Of a stretch of 64,000 nt of DNA, positions 1-11,975 are shown piece after piece. The notes under the pieces were generated by a model. The model was not told the DNA's origin, did no database searches, and worked only from the letters and a program-made list of their open reading frames with translations. This DNA is from Cannabis sativa. Its lineage: Eukaryota; Streptophyta; Magnoliopsida; Rosales; Cannabaceae. Position numbers and translations under genes: made by a program. The DNA lies in NCBI RefSeq assembly GCF_029168945.1, contig NC_083602.1:12025850-12089849 (forward strand), in the 5' to 3' direction. Numbering within the stretch: position 1 is the stretch's first letter; the number at the start of each line of letters is the position of its first letter.

Positions 1-1144
1 CATCTAAGCCCAAAAGCAAACATATAGGCTCTCACAGGTCAAATGATTTGGATGGGCCCTATCATGTTACTAGGTTTACACAGATGAAAGAAGTACAAAA
101 TTTACCTGTTACAAATTATTTATAAGATCTATTGACAATTGGACTATGATTAAAATTAGATCATTGGATCTGTCAACAAGTTAATCATAGCAATTTAGAT
201 CAGATAAATAATAGGTTTGCTAAAAAGAGTTTTTGAATAAACAATATAAATAAACAAACATTGTCCATGTAACAGATGTGAAATAAGATATTAATATAAT
301 TAAATTATTATTCTTAAACTAACCAAATAAAGGAAACTAATTTTAAAATATCTAGGTTTATTTGAATCAAATTAAATTAAATATCTAATAAGATCAATGA
401 TTTGAAAGGAAAGAATCTTCAATATCACTTTCAGATCTTATAATTTAATAAAATAAACCAATTTTAAAATAGATTTGGTTAGATAATTATTATTTTAGGA
501 ATAAAATAATAAATGAATAATAATTACCATAATTATATGTCAAAATATCTCAAATTAATCAATATTCAAATCTCTACAAAAATATCTATGTTATTTAAAT
601 ATTTAAGATATGATTTATAAATTTCTAATAAGGAAAAAAATGATATATATATATATAGAAAAAATATCACTTTTAAATTTATAATTTATAAATAATTAAA
701 TATTTAACAAAATAACAAATTTTTGTATTTGAAAAACATTATAGTAAGTATATCTATAAAAATATCTATGTTAATTTCAAATTTATTAATTATTTAATTT
801 GTCATATAAGATAATTTTAATATAATATTTTAAATAAAAAGACAAAGTTATCTTTCAATTTAAAATATCTTAAATATCAAAATATCTAATCTTATAATTA
901 AATAACAAATAAATATTAAAGAAGTTAACAAAATTTTAAATCTGACCATAATAGGAAATATTTAAAATTGGAAACATTCCAAAATAGAAATATTTAAAAA
1001 TTGGAAAAATTCCAACTTGAAAATATTTAAAATTGGAAACATTTCAATTTAGAAATATTTAAAAAAGAAAAAAAATGAATTTTTGGGAAACAATCCCATG
1101 AAAAAATTGAATTTTTGGGAAAAAAAATCTCAAAAATCGCAATT

Positions 1145-1355
1145 TTGGGAAAGTGGCTGCATGCAGTAGCCCAGGAGACTGCCAGCAGCCTGTCTATGCG
1201 CGCGGACGAGGGAGGGGCGCCGAGAAAACTCGACGCTTGCAGGGTCTTCGTGGGCGGACGCACGGGCGTGCTTCTTGTCATACGCGCGAGCAAGGAGGAC
1301 TGATCCGAGGGTCTGGTGCGCATGAGCACCACCCTCGACAGCCTTGTATCCCGAT
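1145..1355 (-). other. GC-rich hairpin block in the leader of C
   Basis: A sharply GC-rich stretch in an AT-rich leader, starting about 250 nt after the primer site on the sense (minus) strand. It contains the same self-complementary piece as D, GGTGC-N6-GCACC, near 1313-1330, and a weakened CGAG-AAAA-CTCG hairpin at 1221-1232. The same position in the leaders of A, D, E and H holds a block of the same kind. A role in RNA dimerisation or packaging is inference. Confidence 0.6.
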
Positions 1356-1607
1356 TTTCCAAAATTCATAACTTTTTCAATTTTTATCGGAATCGAGTTT
1401 CGTAAAAAAAAAAATTTCTTAGTTTTTTGCAAGGAATCCAAATAAAATATTTTCAAAAATTGAAAAAATATATTTCATGGAAAAATTTCGTACAACATTA
1501 ACATTCATCACATAAGCACATAAACCAACATGAAACCATCCAAATCCACACAAAAGCATGCAAATCATTGTTTTAATTCATATTACATGAAAGTAAATCA
1601 TTACCAT

Positions 1608-1620
1608 GGCTTTGGTGCCA
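1608..1620 (-). other. Primer binding site of C (initiator Met tRNA type)
   Basis: Minus-strand TGGCACCAAAGCC lies two bases after the LTR end. It is a mutated form of the plant tRNA-iMet primer sequence TGGTATCAGAGCC that is exact in element H. It marks the LTR 1623-3391 as the 5' LTR of the element extending left. Confidence 0.75.
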
Positions 1621-1622
1621 GT

Positions 1623-3391
1623 TGTTGGAAATTATTTTACCAGGATCTAGATTTACTAACAAGTATGTTGGATTAACAACCTAATATGAATTCTAAAACA
1701 ATGAACATAAACACATATAAAGTTAGAAAACCTTACAGTGGGTGCAGCGGAATAATATGACTCCTTCCGTTTAGATCTCTAGCCCTTGATTCCTTTCTGT
1801 AGCATAGCATCACAAAGATCTGAACCTGGATCTTCTTTTCTCCTTCTTTGATGCAGAAATTCCATAGTCTTACATACTATGATTGAGATGCCACTTGATG
1901 TGTGTGGGCACTACTCATCTCACAAGGATTTCGAAATTTCTCTCTACTTTTCTCTCTCAATTTCGTGGCTTATGAAGCATACAAAGACATACCAGAGAAG
2001 AGAACAAGGGTTGCTTTATATAGGGAAAGGGAGAGCACTACTTTCCAAATAAACAGTTTCCTCTTTTACTGTGTAATTGATTAACTGCCTTATTTAGTGT
2101 GATCCATCACTTTCCTATTATTGCTAGGCTTTGATTAGCAATTACATGGCAATTAAAATTGAAAATAATAATTGGGAAACAAGCAAAGGGAGTGGCCGGC
2201 CATAGAGGGAAATGGGCCTCACTTGGATTTTGCAGTTTCCTCAATTTTATTTCTATTTCTCCAAAAATGTCATTTTTCCAATTCTAATCATTTAAATGCC
2301 AAAACTAATTATTTAATAACTAAAATAGATTATTAAATAATATTGTCATTTAAAATAATTATTAATTAGACATGCAAAGTCTCTTAATTAATAATTAAAC
2401 CTAGAAACCCTTTTCTTTACGATTTCATCCTTAAACTGTGAAAATTCATAAAGTGGACATAGTCTAACTTTTAGAATTATAATTGATTAATTAAAATCAA
2501 TTAACTGAGTCTTACAAGCAGTATGGTCTCAACTAGTATGGGGACCATGGGTCTATATAACCGAGCTTCCAATAAGTCGAACCGAATTTACCAAGTAAAT
2601 TCCCTAACTTATTAATTCCTCATTGAATCCACACTTAGAACTTGGAATTGCACTCTCAGTCATATAGAACGCTCTATATGTTCCACGATATAGACACGTC
2701 ATTAGTTATCCATTGTTATAACCCTAATGTGATCAATGATCCTCTATATAGATGATCTACAATGATCCAGATAGAAGCTATAGATTCCATATTTATGTTA
2801 GCGCTCCCACTCAATTGCATTACCGTGTTCCCACAATGTAAGTATCACCCTGACCCAAAAGTAGGCTTAACTTAACAAATCAAAGAGCACGAATAACACT
2901 CTTGAGATTGAGCCTAACCATATCAGGATTGAGATCATTTGATCTAGGATCAACATGTGATATTGAATTGAATAGATATTACGATAAATTTTAATATATC
3001 TAATCATAGTTCAATATCGGTCCCTTCCGATGTATACTCCATACATCCGATACTGGTAAACTTTGCCAATGTCCTGGAAAGGACATAACACTTTTCCAAG
3101 GTGTAAGAATACCTATCGCTGATTATACCATGTCAGTCTAAATCCAGTGTTCTGACAAATCAGGGAATAAACTTTTGAACATATAATTAAGATTATATTC
3201 CACTGTGCTGACAACACTATAATCTTATCAAATTCATATGTTCTGGACTTAAAAATAATTCATACATTATATACATATAATCATGAAATAAATCATGTGA
3301 ACCATGCAACATAAAATGTTATTTCTGATCTTTATTAATAAGTAAATATGATTATATGAAATGAGTTTTATTTAGGACATAAAACCCAACA
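1623..3391 (-). repeat. Type 2 Copia LTR, shared by two internal regions (C)
   Basis: Bounded by TGTTGGAAAT and CCCAACA on the plus strand (TG...CA ends when read on minus). It is about 1.77 kb, shorter than its relatives, because roughly 150 bp that are present in other copies are missing near 2762. On the left it abuts a primer site and on the right a polypurine tract and internal 3' end, so it acts as 5' LTR for one internal region and 3' LTR for another. Confidence 0.9.
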
Positions 3392-3875
3392 AACTCCCAC
3401 TTGCACTAATATAAAACAAAAAGTGCATTTCAAATAATCATTACCACCTTGATATACCAATCAAGTGTAATAGTAGTAAACTCCTCGTAATGGGATCTGA
3501 CAGGTTGAATTAAACACAACCTTTTCTCCACTATTACTTTCCCTTAATCACAAAATCCTTGATAATGTGAAATTCCTCTCTATATGTCTACTCTCTTGGG
3601 ATACTGGATTCTATACTTTTGGGCAACTACTCTTTGGTTATTCAGGAAGTAACCCTAGTAGTTAAGGCATGTTGGAACAGTGCAACAAATGTATAGAACT
3701 TTCCTTAGACTGAATAAGTATCTTTCCTGCAACTTTTAACATTCAGTCTCTCTCTGGTAGACCAAGAGATTTCAGATAGGTTTTTACACTTCTCCAAAAT
3801 CGCTACTCCACCCCCAAAGTAATCACCATCTTATCAGCAGACTTTCTAGCGCACAGGCAAGTCTCGAAATCTGAT
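3392..3875 (-). pseudogene. Decayed 3' internal end of a Copia element (RNase H remnant and PPT)
   Basis: The minus strand matches the 3' internal ends of D (21560-22034) and E. It includes the polypurine tract GTGGGAGTTT at the LTR border and a decayed RNase H stretch that corresponds to the FQACLEDRKSTSGMVF region of A. There is no open frame. It is cut at 3875 and fused directly to an LTR fragment, which indicates an internal deletion; only about two bases are shared at the junction. Confidence 0.8.
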
Positions 3876-4084
3876 ATAATTAAGATTATATTCCACTGTG
3901 CTGACAACACTATACTCTTATGAAATTCATATGTTCTGGACTTAAAAAGAATTCATACATTATATACATATAATCATGAAATAAATCATGTGAACCATGC
4001 AACATAAAATGTTATTTCTGATCTTTATTAATAAATAAATCTGATTATATGAAATGAGTTTTATTTAGGGCATAAAACCCAACA
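3876..4084 (-). repeat. 5'-terminal fragment of a type 2 Copia LTR (outer end of complex C)
   Basis: This is the first ~209 bp of an LTR on the minus strand, ending at CCCAACA (4084). It directly abuts plus-strand internal sequence of element B (GGAAGACACTAG), so it marks the insertion point of complex C in B. The expected target duplication partner (GGAAG) would lie left of the window. Confidence 0.8.
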
Positions 4085-5135
4085 GGAAGACACTAGTGAT
4101 TAAAATCCATTGTGAGTTTAAACAAGTAATGGATTGTCAAGATAAGAAACTAAGAAGAAAAGCCAAGAGAACTATGGTTTGATCCATTCACATGGAGTAA
4201 CCTAAAGTTTTCTATTACAAGGACATAAAAGGAAATTTTCGTTAATAAGTCTATTCAATGGACTTAACAAAACTTCTTGTTCCTAGTATTATAGGTTTGA
4301 GTTTATCTAAACCTATGGCTTGTGGTATACCTGGTAATTACTTACTCTAATGCAAGCAACTTACTTTAATAAGATGTTGAAGCATTTTCTTTCCAATGGC
4401 AATCTATAGAAGCTTCACAACTTCTAAGCATAGATTTTTTTTTATCTAAGGAAAAGTCTCAACTATTCCAGAAAAGATAAAGCCATGAAAGAATTTCTTA
4501 AATCAACAGTGAGAGGTCTCAGATATGCTTTAGTATGCCTTAGACCAGACACCTGCTGTTGAGTGGGAGTAATGAGTAGGTATTAGATTAATCCAGGAGA
4601 AGAACATTGGAAGACAATCAAGTAAATCTTAAGATTAAGAAGAGGAACTATATGTTAGTCAATAAGGGTGTATTTAAAACTCTTAGACTACACCACATCA
4701 GATTTCGAAATTTGCCTTTGTGCTAGAAAATCTTTCTGATAAGATGGTGATTACTCTGGGGTGGAATAGTGATTTTGGAGAAGTGTAAAAGCCTATCTGA
4801 AGTCTCTTAGTCTACCAGAAAGAGACTGAATATTAAAGTTGCAGGAAAGGTACTTATTCAGTCTAACGAAAGTTCTATACATTCCTGAATAACTAAGAAG
4901 TAGTTGCCAAAGTATAGAATCCAGTATCCCAAGAGAGTAGACATATAGAGAGGAATTTCACATTATCAAGGATTTTGTGATTAAGGGAGAGTCATGGTGG
5001 AGAAGAGGTTGTGTTTAATTCAACCTGTCAGATCCTATTATGAGGAGTTTACTACTATTACACTTGATTTGTAGATCAAGGTGTTGAGATTATTTGAAAT
5101 GCACATTTTGTTTTGTATTAGTGCAAGTGGGAGTT
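4085..5135 (+). pseudogene. Element B: 3' internal region with decayed RT/RNase H
   Basis: It matches D from 20940 to 22034 closely. Traces of the Copia RT C-terminus (TRPDICYAVG region, around 4540-4610) and RNase H (around 4690-4790) can be recognised against A but are full of stops and frameshifts. It ends in the polypurine tract AAGTGGGAGTT. The 5' part of B lies beyond complex C, outside the window. It carries the same lesions as D, E and H, so the decay happened before they spread. Confidence 0.85.
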
Positions 5136-6984
5136 TGTTGGGTTTTGTGCCCTAAATAAAACCCATTTCAATATAATAAGATTTACTTATTAATAAAGAT
5201 CAGAAAAAACATTTTATGTTGCATGGTTCACATGATTTATTTCATGATTATATATATAATGTATGAATTCCATTTAAGTCCAGAACATATGAATTTGTTA
5301 ATGATTATAGTGTTGTCAGCACAGTGGAATATAATCTTAATTATATGTTCGAAAGTTTATTCCCTGATTTGTTAGAACATTAGATTTAGACTGACATGGT
5401 ATAATCAATGATAGGTATTCTAACACCTTGGAAAAGTGTTATGTCCTTTCCAGGACATTGGAAAAGTTTACCAGTATCGGATGTACATCGGAAGGGACCG
5501 ATATTGAACTTTGATTAGATATATTAGAATTTACCGTAATATCTATTCAATTCAATATCACCTGTTTATCCTAGATCAAATGATCTTAATCCTGATATGA
5601 TTAGGTTCAATCTCAAGAGTGTTATTCGTGTTCTTTGATTTGTTAGTTAAACCTACTTTTGGGTCAGTGTGATACGTACATTTTCGGAACACGGTAGTGC
5701 AATTGAGTGGGAGCGCTAACATAAATATGGAATCTATAGCTTCTATCTGGCGAATAGAAAGTAAAGGATGATTTCCTTCGAGCTTAACCAAACGAAAATA
5801 AATGGTGGAGTACTCATTTCACTTAGCTAAAATATCATCTATACAGGGTTAAGTATTTTGAGGATAAAATATATTGTAGGGTGTTAGGGTAATTTAATCC
5901 CTTTACAGTTTAAATCATCTATATAGAGGATCATTGATCAAATTAGTATTATAACAATGGATAACTAATGACGTATCTATATTGTGGAACATATAGAGCG
6001 TTCTATATGACTGAGAGTGCAATTCCAAGTTCTAAGAGTTGATTCAATAACGAATTAATAAGTTAGGGAATTTACTTGGTAAATTCGGTTCGACTTATTG
6101 GAAGCTCGGTTATATAGACCCATAGTCCCCATACTAGTTGAGACCATACTGCTTGTAAGACTCAGTTAATTGATTTTAATTAATCAATTATAATTCTAAA
6201 AGTTAGACTATGTCTACTTTAGGAATTTTCAATAAGTAATGGTGAAATTGTAAAGAAAAGAGATTCTAGGTTTATTTATTAATTAAGATATTTTATATGT
6301 CTAAATTAATAAATATATTAAATGACAATATTATTTAATAATTATTCTTAAGTTATTAAATAATTAAAATTGGCATTTAAATGGTTAAATTGGAAAATTG
6401 ACATTTTTGAGAAAATGGGAATGAGAAATAACAAAATGGGAAAGTTGCAAAGTGAGGCCCAATTTCCTTATATTGGCCGCCCATTATGCATAGGCTTTTA
6501 CCATTTTATTTTTCCATTATTTTAATTCCACACAATTCTAACCTAAACCTAGAGGACATTCTATAAATAGAAAGTAATGGCTTAAGGAAACAACACACAA
6601 TTGCATCTCATTCTTTTCAAAGTGAATTCCTGAGCCACCACTTTCCTCTCTCTTTTCTCCTCTTATAATTTCGAAATTTTCTTGAGTGATAGAGTAGTGC
6701 CCACACACATCAAGTGGTACCTCAATCATAGTATGTAAGACTATGGAAAATCAGCATCAAAGAAGGAGAGAAAGAGATCCAGATTCAGATCTTGATAATG
6801 CTCTGCTACATAAAGGAATCAAGGGCTAGAGATCTGAATGGAAGGAGTCATTATATTCCGCTGCACCCAATGTAAGGTTTTCTTAAACTCTTATGTGTTT
6901 ATTTCATTGTTTTAGAATTCATATTAGGATGTTAATCAAACATACTTGGTAGTAAATCTAGATCTTGGTAAAATATTTCCAACA
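5136..6984 (+). repeat. 3' LTR of element B (type 2)
   Basis: Complete 1849-bp LTR with TGTTGG and CCAACA ends. It has a clear promoter box TATAAATAG at 6562-6570. Directly after it the minus-strand LTR of A resumes at ATTAATTC, so B was inserted in the 3' LTR of A. The duplicated target would be ATTAA (6985-6989), with its partner outside the window. A 71-codon frame antisense to the LTR (5576-5791) is also present in most other LTR copies. Confidence 0.93.
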
Positions 6985-7917
6985 ATTAATTCTTCGTTGA
7001 ATCCACACATAAAACTTAGAATTGCACTCTCAGTATATAGAACGCTCTATATGTTCCACCATATAGACACGTCATTAGTTATCCATTGTTATAATCCTAA
7101 TTTGATCAATGATCCTCTATATAGATGAGCTACACTGTAAAGGGATTAGATTACCGTAACACCCTACAATGTATTTTATCCTTAAAAGACTTAACCCCGT
7201 ATAAATGATATTTCAGCTAAGTGAAATGAGTGCTCCACCATTTATTTTCGTTTGGTCAAGCTCGAAGGAAATCATCCCTTACTTTCTATTTTCCAGATAG
7301 AAGCTATAGATTCCATATTTATGTTAGCGCTCCCACTCAATTGCACTACCGTGTTCCCAAAATGTACGTATCACCCTGACCCAAAAGTAGGCTTAACTAA
7401 CAAATCAAAGAACACGAATAACACTCTTGAGATTGAACCTAATCATATCAGGATTAAGATCATTTGATCTAGGATCAACTAGGCGATATTGACTTGAATA
7501 GATATTATGGTAAGTTTAATAAATCTATTTCAAAGTTCAATATCGGTCCCTTCTAATGCATACTCCATGCACCCAACCCAAGCTTTACTTTAACCAATGC
7601 TCTGGAAAGAACATAGCATTTTACCAAATACAAGTAAACTCTGTTGTAGATTATCATATTAGTAAAACCTCGTGTTCTGATAAATCTAGGAATCTTTATT
7701 CACATAGTCATGTTTAATTTCTAATGTGTTGACCACACAATAAACAGGATCAAGTATGTGAAAAGGGTTTGGATGAATTTATAAATCAAATAGACAAGCA
7801 ATTGATAAGATGAACCAAAACATACAAATGAATGAAAAATACTTTTGTTTCTTTATTGATATTGAATAAAATGGATTACATTGAAATGGAGTTTTATTTA
7901 GGGCATAAAACCCAACA
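6985..7917 (-). repeat. 3' LTR remnant of coding element A (type 1)
   Basis: On the minus strand this is the first ~930 bp of a type 1 LTR, ending at CCCAACA (7917). It aligns with 25134-26065, so about 890 bp are missing; they probably lie on the far side of B, left of the window. The polypurine tract and RNase H of A follow immediately at 7918. Confidence 0.88.
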
Positions 7918-7930
7918 AACTCCCACTTGC
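7918..7930 (-). other. Polypurine tract of element A
   Basis: Minus strand GCAAGTGGGAGTT sits directly against the 3' LTR, the position where plus-strand DNA priming starts in LTR retrotransposons. The same tract borders the 3' LTRs of B, D and E, and in changed form H (CAACTGGGAGTT). Confidence 0.8.
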
Positions 7931-7946
7931 ACTAATATAAAACTAA

Positions 7947-8453
7947 TCAGTACATATCAATTAATCCTAAATTCTGACGGTGCTTTTCAAATGCAGTCAC
8001 TGCCAAGACTTTGGTGAATGGATCAGCTAAATTGTCTTCTGTGTCCACTTTCTCAACCAGTACATCCCCTCTTGCCACATATTTTCTGATGATATGATAT
8101 TTCCTTTCTATGTGTTTTCTTCTCTTGTGGCTTCGAGGTTCCTTACTGTTGGCTATTGCTCCATTGTTATCACAAAGTAGGACAAGAGGCTTTTCCATTC
8201 CAGGCACGACACTGATACTGGTGAAGAACTTTCACAGCCAGACAAGCTCTTTGGTAGCTTTTGCTGCAGCTATGTATTCTGCTTCCATCGTAGAGTCTGA
8301 AATCGCGGTTTGTTTAGCACTTCTCCAAACCACTGCTCCACCCCTAAGAGGAAACACCATCCCAGAAGTAGATTTCCTGTCTTCAAGACATGCCTGGAAA
8401 TCTGAGTCGGTATAGCCTATGAGATTTAAAGCACCACCCTTGTAGACTAACAC
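7947..8453 (-). pseudogene. RNase H domain of the Copia polyprotein, element A
   Basis: Two minus-strand frames cover the domain. The upstream one (8453-8232) reads GYTDSDFQACLEDRKSTSG and then SDSTMEAEYIAA, the conserved RNase H acidic residues and SxxEAEY motif of Copia elements. The downstream one (8207-7947) holds CDNNGAIANSKEP, HIERKYHIIRKY and DNLADPFTK, the usual C-terminus. They are separated by a frameshift near 8210-8230. The enzyme would remove the RNA strand during reverse transcription. The second copy at 26066-26656 preserves the same region in one frame across that break. Confidence 0.92.
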
Positions 8454-8501
8454 AAGATTTCTTGTACTCTTTAAGTATTTCAGAATATACTTAACATCAT
8501 T

Positions 8502-9560
8502 TCAATGTTCCTGACCTGGATTTGACTGATACCTGCTCACGATTCCAACTGCATAGCAGATGTCAGGTCTAGTGCATAACATTGCATACATTAGACTTCC
8601 AACTGTAGAATCATAAGGAATTTTTGCCATGTCCTCTATCTCTTGAGGATCAGTAGGAGACTGTTCCTTAGATAGACGAATACCATATCTAGAAGGCATA
8701 TTCGCCCCATTGGTGTTGTTCATGGAGAATCTCTCTAAAACTTTGTCAATGTAGGTTTTTTGAGAAAGAGCAAGGGATCTGTTCTTCCAGTTTCTAATAA
8801 TTTGAATACCAAGAACATAGGCTGCCTCACCCAAATCTTTCATATCGAATTGAGTGTCAAGCCATTCCTTGATGTTAGTCATTTTCTTGATATTGTTTCC
8901 AATAATCAAAATGTCGTCAACATAAAGGACCAGGAATACTACTACTTGGTCTTCCTTGAGTTGGTAAACACAAGGTTCATCTTCATTCTGAAGAAAGCCG
9001 TAGGTCTTTATGATTTCATCAAACCTTTTGTTCCATGAGCGAGAAGCTTGCTTAAGTCCATAGATCGACTTATTTAATTTGCAAACTTTCTTTTCCTACC
9101 CTGGAAGAATATAGCCTTCTGGTTGCTCCATATAGATGGTTTCTTCAAGTACCCCATTAAGGAAGGCAGTCTTGACTATCATTTGCCAGATTTCATAATC
9201 GAAAGCGGCAGCTATGGAGAGAAGAATTCGGATGGATTTGAGCATGGCGACAGGACTAAAAGTTTCCTCATAGTCCACACCTTCTCTTTGGGTATAACCC
9301 TTGGCTACTAGTCTAGCTTTAAAAGTTTCGACTTCGCCTCCAGCGCCTCTTTTCTTCTTGTAAACTCACTTACATCCGATTGGACGATAGTCATCAGGTG
9401 CGTCTACATATTCCCGGACTTTGTTCTTTTTCATGGAATCCATCTCTGAATCCATGCCGGCTGACCATCGTTTCCGTTGCGGACTTGCCATTGCATGTTT
9501 ATAGGTTAATGGGTCGTCGTCAATACCGTCACCAACGTCCATATTGATTTCACCATCCAA
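8502..9560 (-). pseudogene. Reverse transcriptase domain of the Copia polyprotein, element A
   Basis: Minus-strand pieces in order are [70 protein letters not shown] (8913-8924 encodes YVDD) and YAMLCTRPDICYAVG. This is the Copia RT signature and is closest to Angela/BARE type elements. Breaks include a stop after GCK (expected Trp), a stop at 9096-9098 (CAG to TAG after LPG) and a frameshift towards RNase H. The first catalytic Asp of the WQMDVKTAF motif is replaced by Ile (ATA at 9177-9179). This copy could not reverse transcribe itself. Confidence 0.92.
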
Positions 9561-10330
9561 GCCATAACGAGCTGGTTTTGTGAAAACCCTCCCACTACGA
9601 CGAGGAGCGGTGATCTTCTGAACAGGAACTTTGGTAGTAGTTTTTTTAGTTGGTTCGACTGAGGGAGTGGGATTATCCTCTTCTTGAGTGGAAGAGGACG
9701 GAACATTGGTTTGTTGTCTTTAATATGGTTTTCTTCAAGAAAAGTAGCATTTGTAGAAACAAACACTTTGTTATCCTTGTGACTATAAAATCGTCCACCC
9801 CTAGTCTCTTTAGAATTCCCGAAAAACATGCAAACTTCAGTTCACGATTCCGGTTTGCCTTCTTTCTTTCTCAAGACATGAGTAGGGCACCCCCAACTTC
9901 TATAATGGCGTAAACTAGGTGTACGACCATTCCATAGTTCGACGGGTGTCTTAGGACGTAGACAGAAGGACGTAGACAGAGTTGAATAACTCAGCATAGA
10001 CCTAACCATTTCCAAAAGAGTGCGATTTCTTCTTTCTGCAACTCCATTTTGCTGTGGAGTGCCTGGGGCAGTGTATTGGGATTCAATTCCAAGTTCAATT
10101 AAATGATCTTTGAACTGCATATCCATATATTCTCCACCCCTATCAGTTCGCAAGATCTTTAATGTTTTACCTAATTAGTTTTGAGCCAAAGCATGAAATT
10201 CTTGAAACTTTTCAAACATTTTAGATTTCTTTTGCATTAGGTAAAGAAAACTATATCTAGAGTAATCGTCAATGAAAGTGACGAAATACTCATAACCACC
10301 TCAGGCTTTTACATTCAAGGGTCCGCAAAC
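9561..10330 (-). pseudogene. Integrase core of the Copia polyprotein, element A
   Basis: Minus-strand integrase in several frames. In order they show HSDVCGP with the first catalytic Asp, GGYEYFVTFIDDYSRYSF, LRTDRGGEYMD with the second Asp, and QNGVAERRNRTLLEMVRSML with the catalytic Glu, followed by the C-terminal TPVELWNGRTPSLRH and FYSHKDNKVFVSTNATFLEE linker. Stops lie at 10301-10303, 10175-10177 and 9842-9844; each fits a C to T change of CGA or CAA. A frameshift separates it from the PR/pre-integrase frame near 10320. The DDE residues themselves are still encoded. Confidence 0.9.
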
Positions 10331-11556
10331 ATCTGAATGGGTTGTTTGGCACGCTCTCCCTTTGTAGAGAAAGAACGTTTGGTCATTTTTCCTTCTAGGC
10401 AGGACTCGCATACTAACAATTCACCTAAGATGACATTTTTCAATGGACCTTCTTTGGTTAGCCTTTTGAGTCTATCAAAGCCTATATGACCTAAGCGTAA
10501 ATGCCATAGATAAGTTTGATCATCATTATCAATCTCTTTTCTTTTTAGGTTTCTAGGTTTAGCTACATTGAAAAGTTCACTATTAAGTGAGATTTGTGTA
10601 CTCGGTCTTAAAACATAAAGCCCTTGTTCCATGTGAGCAACACATATATGAAATCCATTACGAGAAATTGAACAATAAGAACTCGAAAAATTCAATATAT
10701 AAGATTGTGTTTGTAAACATGAAACACTAATCAAGTTTCTACTAAAGTTTGGAATAAATAAAACATTTTCTAAAATTAAAAATTTTTGTTGAAACTTGAT
10801 ACGGGCTTTTCCTCTAGCTTTGATCGACACTAACTCGCCATTCCCAACTTTAAGCTTTAACTCTTCTGGAAGCAGATTTTCCCAAGTTTCAAGCAGCTGC
10901 AATGAAGAACATACATGGTTAGTAGACCTAGAATCAACAATCCAAGTGGATTTGTCGTTCTCTAAAACACATGATTCAAAGACAAAAGCATTACCTTCGT
11001 TTGAATTGTTTAGAAGCAGGGGACATCGTTCTTCTTGATGTCCCTTTTCATTACAATTCGAACATGGAAGATTATGTCTGATAATTGTACTTGAAGAAGC
11101 AGCTTTGTTAGAGCCTTCATGCTTAATCCTTTCCCTCTGATTAAGATTTGCAAACCCAGGAGGTCCCATTGCAATCAAATTCCGTTCATGAGCTCGTAAT
11201 TCTGCTTCGAGCTTGTCCATGTCGGAGGAGTTAAAATTGTTGATCATGTAAGATACAACAAATCCATTATACTCCGGAGGAAGACTATTAAGAATGAATT
11301 GTACCCATTGTTCTTTTGATAATTCAATTCCCAGTAGATTTGCCTCTTGGAATTTCAGATTCATCATCAACAGGTGCGAGTTTATGCAACTACAAGGATG
11401 CATTTTGACAGTATAGAGTTCTTTTGCTAAGATATTAAGTAGGAGTGGATCGGGGTGAGGGTTATTCATATTGGCACTACACACATCAATAAAGCAGAAG
11501 TAAGGTTTTGGTTCAAATAAATTCATACACAAGTTCAGAAAATAACAAATAATCAC
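10315..11556 (-). pseudogene. gag C-terminus, protease and pre-integrase region, element A (413-codon frame)
   Basis: The longest Copia frame in the window. Approximate residues 60-130 look like a gag C-terminal region (SLPPEYNGFVVSYMINN, DKLEAELRAHE). A CCHC knuckle follows (CSNCNEKGHQEERC), then the protease site as WIVDSRSTNHVCSS, where the family has DSGAT, so the active-site Gly is Arg. The pre-integrase zinc-binding segment is LWHLRLGHIGFDRL followed by CESCLEGKMTKRSF. The N-terminal half of gag is not recognisable; the first ~50 codons have no gag similarity, so the annotated start is only the first Met of the frame. It is broken at 10315 by a frameshift into integrase. Confidence 0.85.
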
Positions 11557-11619
11557 ATATGTTATAAAAATACTAAATCTAACATAGTTTATTTTCCAAG
11601 GTTTTCAACAAACTGATAC

Positions 11620-11975
11620 AGTGTCCCGTTTAGGCGAGAGTCAAAACATCATCCATTTAATAGAGTTGTCAATTCATCTGAAATGATAATCATTCTAGCA
11701 ACCTTTTATTCGATCAAGATTGGAATCCAGCGTTGTCCCGTTTAGGCGAGAGTCAAGGCTATTCTATCTTATGAGCTTCTACCATTGTTTCATATTTTGT
11801 AAGTCAAATACAGTCGCCACCATTAGGGTGATCAATACCATATAAAACACTTACAAATATACTTATCTTCCGAGATTAAACGGTGCTAACTTGCTAATGA
11901 ACGTTCCTCCATTAGGGAGGATTACTCACTAAAACAAAAGCTATGTAAAACCAACAATGGAGATCGAATGTCTAT
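11620..11975 (-). other. Structured leader module of element A (single copy)
   Basis: It contains two small hairpins whose loop reads CTAAT on the sense strand: CCTCC/GGAGG at 11906-11920 and CACC/GGTG at 11818-11830. It also holds two copies of the motif CTCTCGCCTAAACGGGACA (minus strand, near 11624-11645 and 11735-11757). In D, E and H the same module is followed by a second, diverged copy, while in A the gag frame follows. Confidence 0.7.

Larger units (their letters stand above)
1..1622 (-). mobile_element. Element C: leader of a minus-strand non-coding Copia element, running off the left edge
   Basis: Read on the minus strand, this follows an LTR (1623-3391) and a primer binding site, and it matches the plus-strand leaders of D (from 15886) and E (from 30084) nearly base for base. 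The left edge of the window (reverse complement of 1-120) equals the region around 17340-17460 of D. It is very AT-rich apart from the GC-rich block at 1145-1355. Short open frames inside it have no recognisable domain and are not called as genes. The rest of the element lies outside the window. Confidence 0.85.

Noticed and set aside
1027..1456. Three overlapping frames of 62-111 codons at the GC-rich block of C
   Set aside because: They lie on both strands over the hairpin block, have no domain, and the matching blocks in D, E and H do not keep the frames. Chance frames in GC-rich DNA.
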